A program made the translations under genes and the position numbers. Below are positions 7,885 to 15,622 of a DNA stretch of 25,490 nt, piece by piece. Where the stretch lies: NCBI GenBank assembly GCA_900544365.1, contig UQVF01000023.1, positions 1-25,490 of the forward strand. The letters run 5' to 3'. Positions within the stretch are counted from its first letter, which is position 1. Every line of letters starts with the position of its first letter. The stretch is from an uncultured Veillonella sp. (GTDB lineage: Bacteria; Bacillota; Negativicutes; Veillonellales; Veillonellaceae). Below the pieces are notes generated by a model. It ran no database searches. It was not told the DNA's origin and saw nothing but the letters and a program-made list of their open reading frames with translations.

Positions 7885-8664
7885 ATGCATATTTTATTAA
7901 CAAATGACGACGGCCTATGGGCCCCAGGGATACAAGGTTTAGCACAGGAGTTAGCAAAGTACCATCGGGTGACAATGGTGGCACCTAAGGTAGAGCAAAG
8001 CGCTAAATCCAGTGCGTTAACGGTACAGGTGCCGATTCGAGCAAAAGAGATGAGCGAAGATGGTGACAATCCTAGAATGCTCTTTGTAGAGGGCACACCA
8101 GTGGACTGTGTGAAATTCTCCTTGTCCTATTTATTAGAGCAAGATCGTCCTGATCTGGTGGTGTCTGGTATCAATCACGGATTTAATCTGGGATCTGATG
8201 CGGTGTATTCAGGTACTGTCGGCGCGGCATTAGAAGGATTGATGTACGGTATTCCATCCTTGGCACTATCCCTAGAAAAATACAGCGTTAAACGGATGGA
8301 AGAAGTGGTGCCTTTCATTATTGAATTTATCAAAGTTATGTACAAAGAGGGACAATATCAAGGACTATTAAATGTTAACTTCCTCAAAGAAGGCCCTGTA
8401 GGTTGGGAACAAGTGAAAGTATTCCATCAAGGTTTTCAAGAATACACGAATGTCATCGATGTTCGAAAAGATGCTAAAGGCAGAGAGTACTATTGGATTG
8501 TAGGAGACCAAGGATTCCAGAAGGAAGATAAACCTACTGATGTGGGACATATCAAAGAAGGGTATATTTCCGTCGTGCCTTTGACGTGGAAGCAAGAAGA
8601 TACAGAGCAAATTGGAAATGTTGAGCGATTGGTTACCACGTGTAAAGGGGAAGATATTAGGTAG
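7885..8664 (+). CDS. surE: 5'/3'-nucleotidase SurE
   Basis: SurE removes phosphate from nucleoside 5'/3'-monophosphates and short polyphosphate in the cytoplasm, using a divalent metal. The 259-residue length is normal. Metal-site residues are visible: Asp8-Asp9 in ILLTNDDG, Ser39 in VEQSAKSS (the family usually has QSGxG here), and Asn97 in VSGINHG. GTPVDCVKF (70-78) and the YSGTVGAALEG block (108-118) are also typical. AGGAG at 7876-7880 sets the start. It is flanked on both sides by accessory cassette genes, which is unusual for a housekeeping gene. Its leader and first 12 codons recur as a scar at 1115-1216. Confidence 0.95.
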   Translation: MHILLTNDDGLWAPGIQGLAQELAKYHRVTMVAPKVEQSAKSSALTVQVPIRAKEMSEDGDNPRMLFVEGTPVDCVKFSLSYLLEQDRPDLVVSGINHGFNLGSDAVYSGTVGAALEGLMYGIPSLALSLEKYSVKRMEEVVPFIIEFIKVMYKEGQYQGLLNVNFLKEGPVGWEQVKVFHQGFQEYTNVIDVRKDAKGREYYWIVGDQGFQKEDKPTDVGHIKEGYISVVPLTWKQEDTEQIGNVERLVTTCKGEDIR

Positions 8665-8747
8665 TACGAACCATGAATGAGTAAGTCATATCGCATGTTT
8701 ATATGTAGATATAAATAGCTGATAAACGGGATTATTAAGGTAGTAAT

Positions 8748-10361
8748 ATGAATGCGCAATTTATTGAAAAGTTAAATGCTAATATAGTTGTTTCTAATGA
8801 GAAAGAAACGAAAAATCATTATTTCAGGAATATGAAAGAGTTATTTTAGACTCTTTATTGCAAACCTTTGGATTTGATTTTATCATTCAAGATCAATATG
8901 GTGGAGATGTTGATACAATTCATAATTTAGAACAAGTAGGTAAAAATCCAAAATGCATATTAAGAATGCAGATACTCGTGAAAAATATGAAAATCGTGGA
9001 GACTATGACTCTCACAAATATCATAGTGATAAAAATTATACTGAAACTAATAGAAAAACTAGCAAAACAAGAAAAGAATCAGGCGTTAAAGATGCTTATA
9101 CAGGAGAAAATTTGCGTGATTCTCATGATTTATATCATATTATTTCAGCGAAAGAAATTCATGATAATGCTGCTGTGTATGCAACTCCATTAGACTCAGT
9201 TTCATTAGCGAATTCAGAAGATAATTTAGTGCCTACTATTGCCACTGTAAATCGATCAAAAGGAGCTAAAAACCCAGAGTAGTTTGTGTCAGAGTGGGAA
9301 AAAACTAGACCCATGAGACAGGAAAAGATTAAAGAGCTAAGATCTAAGGATAATTTGACGGATAAAAAGAAGAAACAATTAAAAAAATATGAAGAATTAG
9401 AAAAATTAAACCCTGAAGAAGTAAAGCGATTATATCATAAATCTAAAAAGGCTATGACTAATAAGTTAAATAAGGCCTATTATACTAGTGGTAAATTTAT
9501 TGGTGATACAGCCAAGGCGGCTGTAAGCTTAGCTGGGAATACCACTTTAAAGCAGGCTATTGGTTTTGTATTATTAGAAGTGTGGTATGTCGTTAAACAT
9601 CGGATTAGCAAATGTAATGCCGATTCTATTAAAGATTTTTTTGAAGAAATTATTGAAGGAATAAAAACTGGATTTATTAACGCAAAAAATTAAATATAAA
9701 GAGATGATAACTAGGATTAAAGAAGGGTTCCTTTCAGGAAGCATTTCTTCGCTTATGACCACCTTAACTAATATGTTTACAACCATGTTATAAGGTTCAA
9801 TTAAAATTATGCGTTATGCTGGTAGTGCGATTGTACAAGCTTTTAAAGTACTTTTTTTGATAAACATTCTACCTGGCAAGACAAAATTCATGGAGTACTA
9901 GTTATACTAGTAACCTCTGCTTCTACTATTGTGGGAACTATGGTAGGAAACTATCTATCTACAAATGTAGGACTAATTCCTATTGTAGGAGAGTTATTAG
10001 TTATATTTATTCAAGTGTTTTTAGCTGGAACACTTAGTTGTACATTAATCTATTTTATGGATAAATGGGAAATCGCTCAAAAGATTTATAAATTTATAGA
10101 TGTATTAGATGTTAATTTGTTTGCTGAATCTGTTGAATATATGAAACAGCAAGTGGCAATATATGAGGCATATGTTTCAAAACTGTTGTGAAGGAGACTG
10201 CTAAATATGGAAGGCTACTCACTATATTGCGTGAAAATGATGAGGCACAAATTAATGAAAACTTAAAAGCAGTATTAGCTGAGTTTAACATTGAACTTCC
10301 GTGGACGGGTGAATTTTCATCTTTTATACGTGACAAAAATAAAAAATTGGTGTTTCAATAA
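8748..10361 (+). pseudogene. Broken HNH-membrane protein gene, cassette copy B
   Basis: Colinear with the intact gene at 1255-2892 but ruined. Lesions visible against that copy: one A lost at 8811-8815; one base lost near 8948-8955; TAT at 9133-9135 replacing the Asp codon of DLDHI (now DLYHI); TAG at 9280-9282; one T gained near 9690 giving a TAA at 9691; TAA at 9791-9793; one base lost in the T run near 9852; and about 25 bases lost near 10190. Long pieces still read well (e.g. 9286-9690 and 9931-10188), so decay is recent. The ancestral stop still overlaps the next ATG by one base (10359-10361), so the downstream gene keeps its arrangement. Confidence 0.9.
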
Positions 10362-10615
10362 TGTTTAAATGTGATTGTTGTGGAAAATGCTGTGAAAAAG
10401 TATCTACGTCGGAAGTATATCAGCATTTAGCAGATGAGACAGGAAAATGTAGATATCTAAAGGATAATTTATGTTCAATTTATACAAATCGTCCACTGAT
10501 ATGTAGAGTAGATGAAATGTATGAATCGTATTATAAAGACTCAATGACACTATTAGATTATTATGATTTAAATTATAAGGCATGTCAGTTATTACAAAAT
10601 GGAAAGGAGATTTAA
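10361..10615 (+). CDS. YkgJ-type cysteine-cluster protein, cassette copy B
   Basis: An 84-residue, nearly identical copy of the protein at 2892-3146. All cysteines are kept: CDCCGKCC at 4-11, CRYL, LCSIY, LICR and the Cys near 76. Most changes are conservative and the frame is clean, although the upstream nuclease gene is dead. If its translation depended on coupling to that gene, expression may now be reduced. Metal or Fe-S binding is the family expectation; the role is unknown. Confidence 0.8.
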   Translation: MFKCDCCGKCCEKVSTSEVYQHLADETGKCRYLKDNLCSIYTNRPLICRVDEMYESYYKDSMTLLDYYDLNYKACQLLQNGKEI

Positions 10616-10617
10616 TT

Positions 10618-11445
10618 ATGCCACTACCATTAATTGTAGCTGCTATTTCAGTGGCTATAGGAGCAACTGGTATAGCAAAAGGTGTTTCTGGTATTAAAAA
10701 AATCAATAATGCTAAGGAAATTATGGAAGATTTAGAGAATAAACATACTGCTAACCAAGCACGTCTAGAAAAGCAGGAAAAAAGAACTCAAAAAGCCATG
10801 GATAAATTGTGTAAGAAACAGAAAGAAGTAGTTGATTCTTTCAAAGTGTTTAGTGATTGTTTTGCAAAAATTCAAAATAGACCTAATTTTCAAAATAAGA
10901 ATATTAAAAGTTCAGAGATTGCATCTTTGAATATAAAAAATTTAAGTAAAATATCCACAGCATCACTAAGTAATATAATCGCTAAAGTAGGTAGTATTAC
11001 ACTTGGTACTCCCGTAATCACTGGGTCAGCATTAGGTATTGGATTAATGGTAGGTGGATTCGTTGTTAACAGAGCTGGCAATAAAGCACAAGCAAATGTA
11101 GAAGAGGCTAGAAAAGAATATAATAAAGCTAAAGCTTTAATTAAAGAAGCACGTACTATATTAAGAGAAATTGAAGATGTAGCGAAAAAATATACTAATG
11201 TTTTAAGAGGAATTTATGAAGAGTATTTAATTTTATTAGTCTGGTTAAAAAAATTAGTTTCACGTGAGGTTAATTGGGATAAATTTAACTACGAGGAGAA
11301 GCAAAAACTTGAAAGAATTGTCATATTAGTTCAAGTATTATACAGCATGTGTAAAGTGCAGTTTTTAGTAAAACAAGGGAAAAAACAAGTTTTAAATAAA
11401 AAGAAAATTGATAGTGCCTTAGAACTTGTTGAAAAATTTTCTTAA
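10618..11445 (+). CDS. Coiled-coil / glycine-rich / coiled-coil protein, cassette copy B (short form)
   Basis: A 275-residue paralogue of the 332-residue protein at 3149-4147. The start is ATG 10618 behind AAAGGAG. The N-terminal hydrophobic patch, first coiled coil, GSALGIGLMVGG segment, second coiled coil (AQANVEEARKEYNKAKAL) and tail are conserved. The Gly/Ala-rich stretch before GSALGIGLMVGG is cut from about 75 residues to about 18, so only one short membrane-like segment remains. It is open and ends just before a strong terminator. A changed or lost membrane activity is possible but not shown. Confidence 0.78.
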   Translation: MPLPLIVAAISVAIGATGIAKGVSGIKKINNAKEIMEDLENKHTANQARLEKQEKRTQKAMDKLCKKQKEVVDSFKVFSDCFAKIQNRPNFQNKNIKSSEIASLNIKNLSKISTASLSNIIAKVGSITLGTPVITGSALGIGLMVGGFVVNRAGNKAQANVEEARKEYNKAKALIKEARTILREIEDVAKKYTNVLRGIYEEYLILLVWLKKLVSREVNWDKFNYEEKQKLERIVILVQVLYSMCKVQFLVKQGKKQVLNKKKIDSALELVEKFS

Positions 11446-11453
11446 TATTAACA

Positions 11454-11508
11454 AAGACCGACTGAACTACTACATTGATATTAGGTAGTTCAGTCGGTCT
11501 TCTTTTTA
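11454..11508 (+). terminator. Strong terminator of cassette copy B
   Basis: AAGACCGACTGAACTAC (11454-11470) pairs perfectly with GTAGTTCAGTCGGTCTT (11485-11501), a 17-bp stem with a 14-base loop, followed by CTTTTTATT. Confidence 0.92.
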
Positions 11509-11544
11509 TTGTAAACTCCTAGTAATTATATTGGAGTTGACAAT
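11508..11544. promoter_or_regulatory. BirA-type biotin operator upstream of bioY
   Basis: ATTGTAAACTCC (11508-11519) and GGAGTTGACAAT (11533-11544) form an inverted repeat with one mismatch. The half-sites TTGTAAAC and GTTGACAA match the known biotin-operator pattern (TTGTAAAC...GTTTACAA in E. coli, TTGTTAAC...GTTAACAA in Bacillus). The gap of 19 between the 8-mers is one longer than in E. coli. The right half carries the -35 box of the bioY promoter, as expected for repression by biotin-loaded BirA. Confidence 0.75.
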
Positions 11545-11565
11545 AAAAAGTAATAGTGTTTTAAT
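11537..11565 (+). promoter_or_regulatory. bioY promoter
   Basis: TTGACA at 11537-11542, a 17-bp spacer and TTTAAT at 11560-11565 give a near-consensus sigma-A promoter inside and just downstream of the BirA-type operator. Confidence 0.7.
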
Positions 11566-11622
11566 ACTACTTGAAAGACATTTTTTATCATCTTATGTTG
11601 TGGCTCAAGGGAGGGTCCTATC

Positions 11623-12189
11623 ATGAAAGAAGAAACAAATGTAATAGGTACGATGAGTCCAAGACAAATTACGATGACCGCATTATTTGTAGCATTGGTA
11701 GCAGTAGGGGCGTTTATTAAGATTCCCATCCCGAATTTGCCATTTACCTTGCAATTGCTCTTTACTACATTAGCTGGTCTCATCTTGGGAAGTCGTTTAG
11801 GTGGTATGAGCGTAGCGATGTACATTATTCTTGGTCTTATAGGGGTACCGGTATTTACAGAAGGTGGCGGATTCATGTACATCTTCAAACCAACATTTGG
11901 CTATCTTGTAGGCTTTGCTATTGGTGCCTTTGTGGCGGGTCGCATGATAGAAAATACAGGGGTCGTTACTTTCAAAAAATTGTTAACCGCATCCTTTGTG
12001 AACTTACTTATCGTGTATGCCCTAGGTATGGTCTACTTATATGAAATCATGGACTTATATTTGGCGAAACCAATCGGTTTGGAAACGTTATTTATCTATT
12101 GCTTTGCATTGCCAGTGATTCCAGATATTTTTCTTTGCATCTTGGCAGCGTTCATTGCCAAACGATTACTTCCGATTTTAAAACGATAG
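11623..12189 (+). CDS. bioY: Biotin transporter BioY (ECF S-component)
   Basis: Substrate-binding membrane subunit for biotin uptake, working alone or with an energising ECF module (not in this window). The 188-residue length fits. About six hydrophobic segments are visible. Typical BioY stretches are present: ALFVALVAVGAFIKIPIP near the N-terminus, the PFTLQLLFTTLAGLILGSR motif, and the Gly-rich GGGFMYIFKPTFGYLVGF. AGGGAGGG lies shortly upstream of the ATG. A BirA-type operator and promoter precede it, so biotin repression is likely. bioD and bioA follow on the same strand. Confidence 0.93.
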   Translation: MKEETNVIGTMSPRQITMTALFVALVAVGAFIKIPIPNLPFTLQLLFTTLAGLILGSRLGGMSVAMYIILGLIGVPVFTEGGGFMYIFKPTFGYLVGFAIGAFVAGRMIENTGVVTFKKLLTASFVNLLIVYALGMVYLYEIMDLYLAKPIGLETLFIYCFALPVIPDIFLCILAAFIAKRLLPILKR

Positions 12190-12208
12190 TGAATATAACA
12201 GATTTAAT

Positions 12209-12242
12209 ATAAGGTGCATATACACTTTGGTATGCACCTTAT
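12209..12242 (+). terminator. Hairpin between bioY and bioD
   Basis: ATAAGGTGCATA (12209-12220) pairs perfectly with TATGCACCTTAT (12231-12242). The 12-bp stem lacks a good T tract afterwards (GTTGATATTT), so it may give partial termination, mRNA protection or processing rather than a full stop. Confidence 0.45.
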
Positions 12243-12299
12243 GTTGATATTTGTGAAAGTCACCAAAGGTGATGAACAACGTAGGAAAGGAAATATATC

Positions 12300-13016
12300 A
12301 TGACAACAATTGAATGCCCAAAAGGGTTATATATTTTAGGTACAGGAACAGATGTAGGCAAAACATATATTACTGCCTTATGGCTTAAAAAACTTCGTGA
12401 ATCAGGCCATGATGTGGCGTATTATAAAGCAGCGGTTAGTGGTGCTCCTAGCATTTCTGAAAGTGATGCAGGGTATGTAAAACAAGTGGCAGGACTTTCA
12501 CAAGCAGATGAGACTTTATTATCCTATGTATTTGATGAAGCCGTATCTCCCCATTTGGCGGCTCGTCATGAAGGAAAGGTTATCGATAGGACTGTAGTGA
12601 ATCGAAATTTCTGTCACGTTGCTAACACACATGCATACACAACCGTAGAAGGTAGTGGCGGAATTATTTGCCCTTTGCATGTAACAGATGCTGAATTGTA
12701 CATGCTAGAAGACGTGGTAAAGGATTTACAGCTGCCAACCATAGTGGTTGCTACAGCAGCACTTGGCACGATCAATAGCACGGTGTTGACAATTCACTAT
12801 TTACAATCCAAAGGTATTTCTGTAAAAGGGATTATTGTAAACCAATATACAGGAAATCCTATGGAAGCAGATAACTGCGTGATGATGGAACGATTGACAG
12901 GGATTCCGGTGTTAGATAAAGTAGGACCGGGTGAAACATCATTACATATGGATGTGGACAAGATGTTAGCTTGCTACGAGGATATTGCGAATCCACATAC
13001 GTATGTAGTTATGTAG
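12300..13016 (+). CDS. bioD: ATP-dependent dethiobiotin synthetase BioD
   Basis: Closes the ureido ring of dethiobiotin from 7,8-diaminopelargonate, CO2 and ATP, the penultimate step of biotin synthesis. The 238 residues begin with a P-loop, GTGTDVGKTY (14-23). YYKAAVSG (41-48) replaces the usual KPxxSG block, with the expected Lys at 43. TTVEGSGG (114-121) matches the VEGAGG motif. The start follows an AGGAAAGGAA ribosome site. It lies 110 bp after bioY with a hairpin between, and 202 bp before bioA, whose product supplies its substrate. Confidence 0.93.
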   Translation: MTTIECPKGLYILGTGTDVGKTYITALWLKKLRESGHDVAYYKAAVSGAPSISESDAGYVKQVAGLSQADETLLSYVFDEAVSPHLAARHEGKVIDRTVVNRNFCHVANTHAYTTVEGSGGIICPLHVTDAELYMLEDVVKDLQLPTIVVATAALGTINSTVLTIHYLQSKGISVKGIIVNQYTGNPMEADNCVMMERLTGIPVLDKVGPGETSLHMDVDKMLACYEDIANPHTYVVM

Positions 13017-13047
13017 GAGATATGTTTTTTTAGTAATGTAATATTAG

Positions 13048-13098
13048 TGTGAAACTTTATTTTATAAGTTTACATAATTACGGATAGATACATATAGA
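13048..13098 (+). promoter_or_regulatory. Candidate bioA promoter with BirA-like inverted repeat
   Basis: TGTGAAACTT (13048-13057) and AAGTTTACA (13066-13074) form an inverted repeat with one mismatch, resembling biotin-operator half-sites but only 12 bases apart between the 8-mers. TTTACA (13069-13074) could be a -35 box, with TATAGA (13093-13098) as -10 at 18-bp spacing. The same layout as at bioY supports it; the short spacing argues against it. Confidence 0.4.
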
Positions 13099-13218
13099 AG
13101 ATATATTATTAAAATATATAGTTGGTACAATTACTGATAGTACTATATATGAGATATACATATCTGAAACATCGATTAAAAATTATATTATAAATGTACG
13201 AGAGGTATAGGTATACAC

Positions 13219-14565
13219 ATGAAAGATTGGGCAAAAAAGGATTTAGAATTAATTTGGCATCCATGTTCTCAAATGAAAGATTATGAAACATTGCCACCCA
13301 TTGTGATCGACCATGCAAAAGGTTGCTATTTATATGATGTAGAGGGAAAAGAATACATAGATATCATCAGCTCTTGGTGGTGTAATTTATTGGGTCATTG
13401 TCATCCGAAGGTAAATGAGGCTATTAAAAACCAATTAGATACATTAGAACATGTTATTTTTGCAAACTTTAGCCATCGTCCAGCCATCACATTGGCAGAG
13501 CGATTGAAAGAAGTGGTGCCAGAAGGATTAACACGCTTTCACTTCAGTGATAATGGGTCTGGCGCTGTAGAATGTGCCTTGAAAATGGCGTTCCAGTATC
13601 ATTACCAAACTGGTCATCCAGAACGTCAAAAATTTTTATGTCTTAGTGAAAGTTACCATGGCGAAACCATTGGCGCTTTATCCGTAGGCAGTATGGATCT
13701 ATTTGCAGAAATTTACAAACCAATGTTGATGGATCAAACGATCCACACACAAGGACCAGACTGTTACCGTTGCCCTTATGATAAAGCTCGTGAGACTTGT
13801 TCTTGTGAATGTTTTGAGCATATGGAAAAAGATTTTGCAGAACATGGTTCCACATTGGCAGCGGTTATTGTAGAACCGTTGATTCAAGGTTGTGCAGGAA
13901 TGAAAATGTATCCTCCAGAGTATTTACGTAAGTTACGTGATCTTTGCGATCGTTACGGAGTATTGTTAATTGCTGATGAAATTGCTACAGGCTTTGGTCG
14001 TACGGGTAAATTATTTGCCTTTGACCATGCAGGAGTATCTCCAGATATCATGACTGTTTCTAAAGCATTGACCGGTGGTTACATGCCGATGTCTATCACC
14101 GTAGTAGCTGAAAAAATTTACCAAGCTTTCTACGATGATTACCATACAATGAAAGCGTTCATGCATAGCCATACCTATAGTGGTAACCCACTGGGTTGTG
14201 CTGCAGCCTTGGCAGTGCTCGATACATTGCGAGATGAACATATTTTAGAACAAGCTGAGGAGATGGGAAGCTATTTACATGATGCTTTAGTGAAGGCCTT
14301 GGGAAATCATCCGAATGTAGGAGAAATCCGCCGTATGGGATTAATTAATGCTATCGAACTTGTTACCAACAAAGAAACAAAAGAAGGCTTTGATGGTTCC
14401 TTGCGCATGGGATATCAAATCTACAAAAAAGCATTGGATAGAGGATTACTACTAAGACCATTAGGGAATGTCATTTACTTTAACCCACCATTAACCATTG
14501 ATAAAGAGACCATCGATATTGCCATTGAACGAACAGTACAGGCCATGGCGGATGTATTGGGGTAG
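13219..14565 (+). CDS. bioA: Adenosylmethionine-8-amino-7-oxononanoate aminotransferase BioA
   Basis: A PLP-dependent class-III aminotransferase that makes 7,8-diaminopelargonate, using S-adenosylmethionine as amino donor in the classical enzyme. The 448 residues are full length. The PLP lysine is Lys282 in VSKALTGG, and Asp253 in IADEIATGFGRTG contacts the PLP ring. SSWWCNLLGH (51-60) is the substrate-side WW region typical of BioA, and SDNGSGAVECALKMA (110-124) is the PLP phosphate area. A cysteine-rich insert (DCYRCPYDKARETCSCEC, Cys182, 185, 194, 196, 198) may bind a metal; similar inserts occur in other anaerobe BioA proteins. Confidence 0.94.
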   Translation: MKDWAKKDLELIWHPCSQMKDYETLPPIVIDHAKGCYLYDVEGKEYIDIISSWWCNLLGHCHPKVNEAIKNQLDTLEHVIFANFSHRPAITLAERLKEVVPEGLTRFHFSDNGSGAVECALKMAFQYHYQTGHPERQKFLCLSESYHGETIGALSVGSMDLFAEIYKPMLMDQTIHTQGPDCYRCPYDKARETCSCECFEHMEKDFAEHGSTLAAVIVEPLIQGCAGMKMYPPEYLRKLRDLCDRYGVLLIADEIATGFGRTGKLFAFDHAGVSPDIMTVSKALTGGYMPMSITVVAEKIYQAFYDDYHTMKAFMHSHTYSGNPLGCAAALAVLDTLRDEHILEQAEEMGSYLHDALVKALGNHPNVGEIRRMGLINAIELVTNKETKEGFDGSLRMGYQIYKKALDRGLLLRPLGNVIYFNPPLTIDKETIDIAIERTVQAMADVLG

Positions 14566-14608
14566 TCTGTAGACATTGAAAATATAACTCGTTAATCTAT
14601 CATCTTTG

Positions 14609-14617
14609 TGCTATAAT
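14609..14617 (+). promoter_or_regulatory. Extended -10 promoter of the Rpn-family gene
   Basis: TGCTATAAT at 14609-14617 is a perfect extended -10 (TGn-TATAAT). No good -35 is present, which extended -10 promoters do not need. It lies 28 bases before the chosen ATG, behind the end of bioA. Confidence 0.65.
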
Positions 14618-14644
14618 TTAGATAGAAAAAGGAGTGTGAATCCT

Positions 14645-15448
14645 ATGTCTATCAAGCCTTATGAAGAACTTACGATACAAGATAATTTTATCTTTCAGAA
14701 AGTTATGCGTAATAAACGCATTTGCAAGCAAACGATAGAAAGACTTTTAGATATTGATATTAAGGATATTGAATATCTAGAAGAAGAGAAAACTATTGAT
14801 GTTCGCTTAGATAGTAAGAGCGTTCGACTAGATGTATTTGTCAATGATGATAAAGGAACTATCTTTAATATTGAAATGCAAACTAGTAAAGATATGAAGG
14901 AACTTATTAAAAGAGCACGATATTATCAGAGTGCAATAGATATTGATATTTTAGAAAAGGGGCAACACTATTCAGAGTTAAACGATGCATACGTTATTTT
15001 TATATGTACATTTGAGGTATATCCAGATAAGTTTCATAAGTATGACTTTAAAAATGTATGCTTACAGAATACGCGTAGACATTTGGATGATGGGACTCAT
15101 AAGATTTTCTTGAGTACTAAGGGTGAATTGGATGATATATCTAAACCGTTAAAATATTTTTTGGATTATATAGATGGAAAAGAACCTGAAGATAGTCTGA
15201 TGTGCGAGATTGATAGTGAAGTTCATACGATAAAACTATGTGATGAATGGAGGCGAGACTATATGACTTTGGCATTTGAAATGGAGAATAAATTAAAAGA
15301 AGGAATTGAAATAGGTAGAGAAGAAGGAAAAGTTGAGACGGTGATTGGCATGTTAAAGGAAAAGTTGTCCATAGAGATGATTTCTCGTATTACAAAATTA
15401 ACAGTGGAGCAAATTACTGAAATTGGCAAAATGAATGCATTGTTATAA
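14645..15448 (+). CDS. Rpn / PD-(D/E)XK nuclease family (putative transposase) protein
   Basis: A 267-residue protein of the Rpn family of recombination-promoting nucleases, often annotated as PD-(D/E)XK nuclease family transposase. Core residues: YEELTIQDNFIFQKVM near the N-terminus, Asp63 in SVRLDVFVND, then FNIEMQTS with Glu77 and Gln79, and RARYYQS further on. The C-terminal part is a charged helical region (GIEIGREEGKVETVIGMLKE), as is usual in this family. I take ATG 14645 behind AAAGGAG; the longer frame from 14606 would start inside the promoter. It is a single gene with its own promoter and terminator, no visible transposon ends, and biotin genes on one side. Confidence 0.85.
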   Translation: MSIKPYEELTIQDNFIFQKVMRNKRICKQTIERLLDIDIKDIEYLEEEKTIDVRLDSKSVRLDVFVNDDKGTIFNIEMQTSKDMKELIKRARYYQSAIDIDILEKGQHYSELNDAYVIFICTFEVYPDKFHKYDFKNVCLQNTRRHLDDGTHKIFLSTKGELDDISKPLKYFLDYIDGKEPEDSLMCEIDSEVHTIKLCDEWRRDYMTLAFEMENKLKEGIEIGREEGKVETVIGMLKEKLSIEMISRITKLTVEQITEIGKMNALL

Positions 15449-15478
15449 TAATGCTATACATAATGAATTAGAATGATA

Positions 15479-15519
15479 AAAAGGCTGTAAGCAAACAATT
15501 GGAATGCTTACAGCCTTTT
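15479..15519. terminator. Bidirectional terminator between the Rpn gene and rqcH
   Basis: AAAAGGCTGTAAGCA (15479-15493) pairs perfectly with TGCTTACAGCCTTTT (15505-15519). T tracts exist on both strands (TTTT on plus, TTTTTATC on minus), fitting two convergent genes. Confidence 0.88.
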
Positions 15520-15622
15520 GGTGTAATATGTATATACTTTTGATTTGTCTATAACTCCGCATCTGAATGACTTTATATTTAATGCGGTGATTAGAATTGT
15601 AAAAATAAATATTTTAACAATT

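Noticed and set aside
8858..9193. Separate 111-aa protein within the broken nuclease gene
   Set aside because: Its first part is a fragment of the nuclease gene, and the rest is out-of-frame reading after a lost base.
12251..12279. BirA operator before bioD (TTGTGAAAG/GATGAACAA)
   Set aside because: Half-sites match poorly, spacing is only 11, and a TCACC/GGTGA hairpin explains the symmetry.
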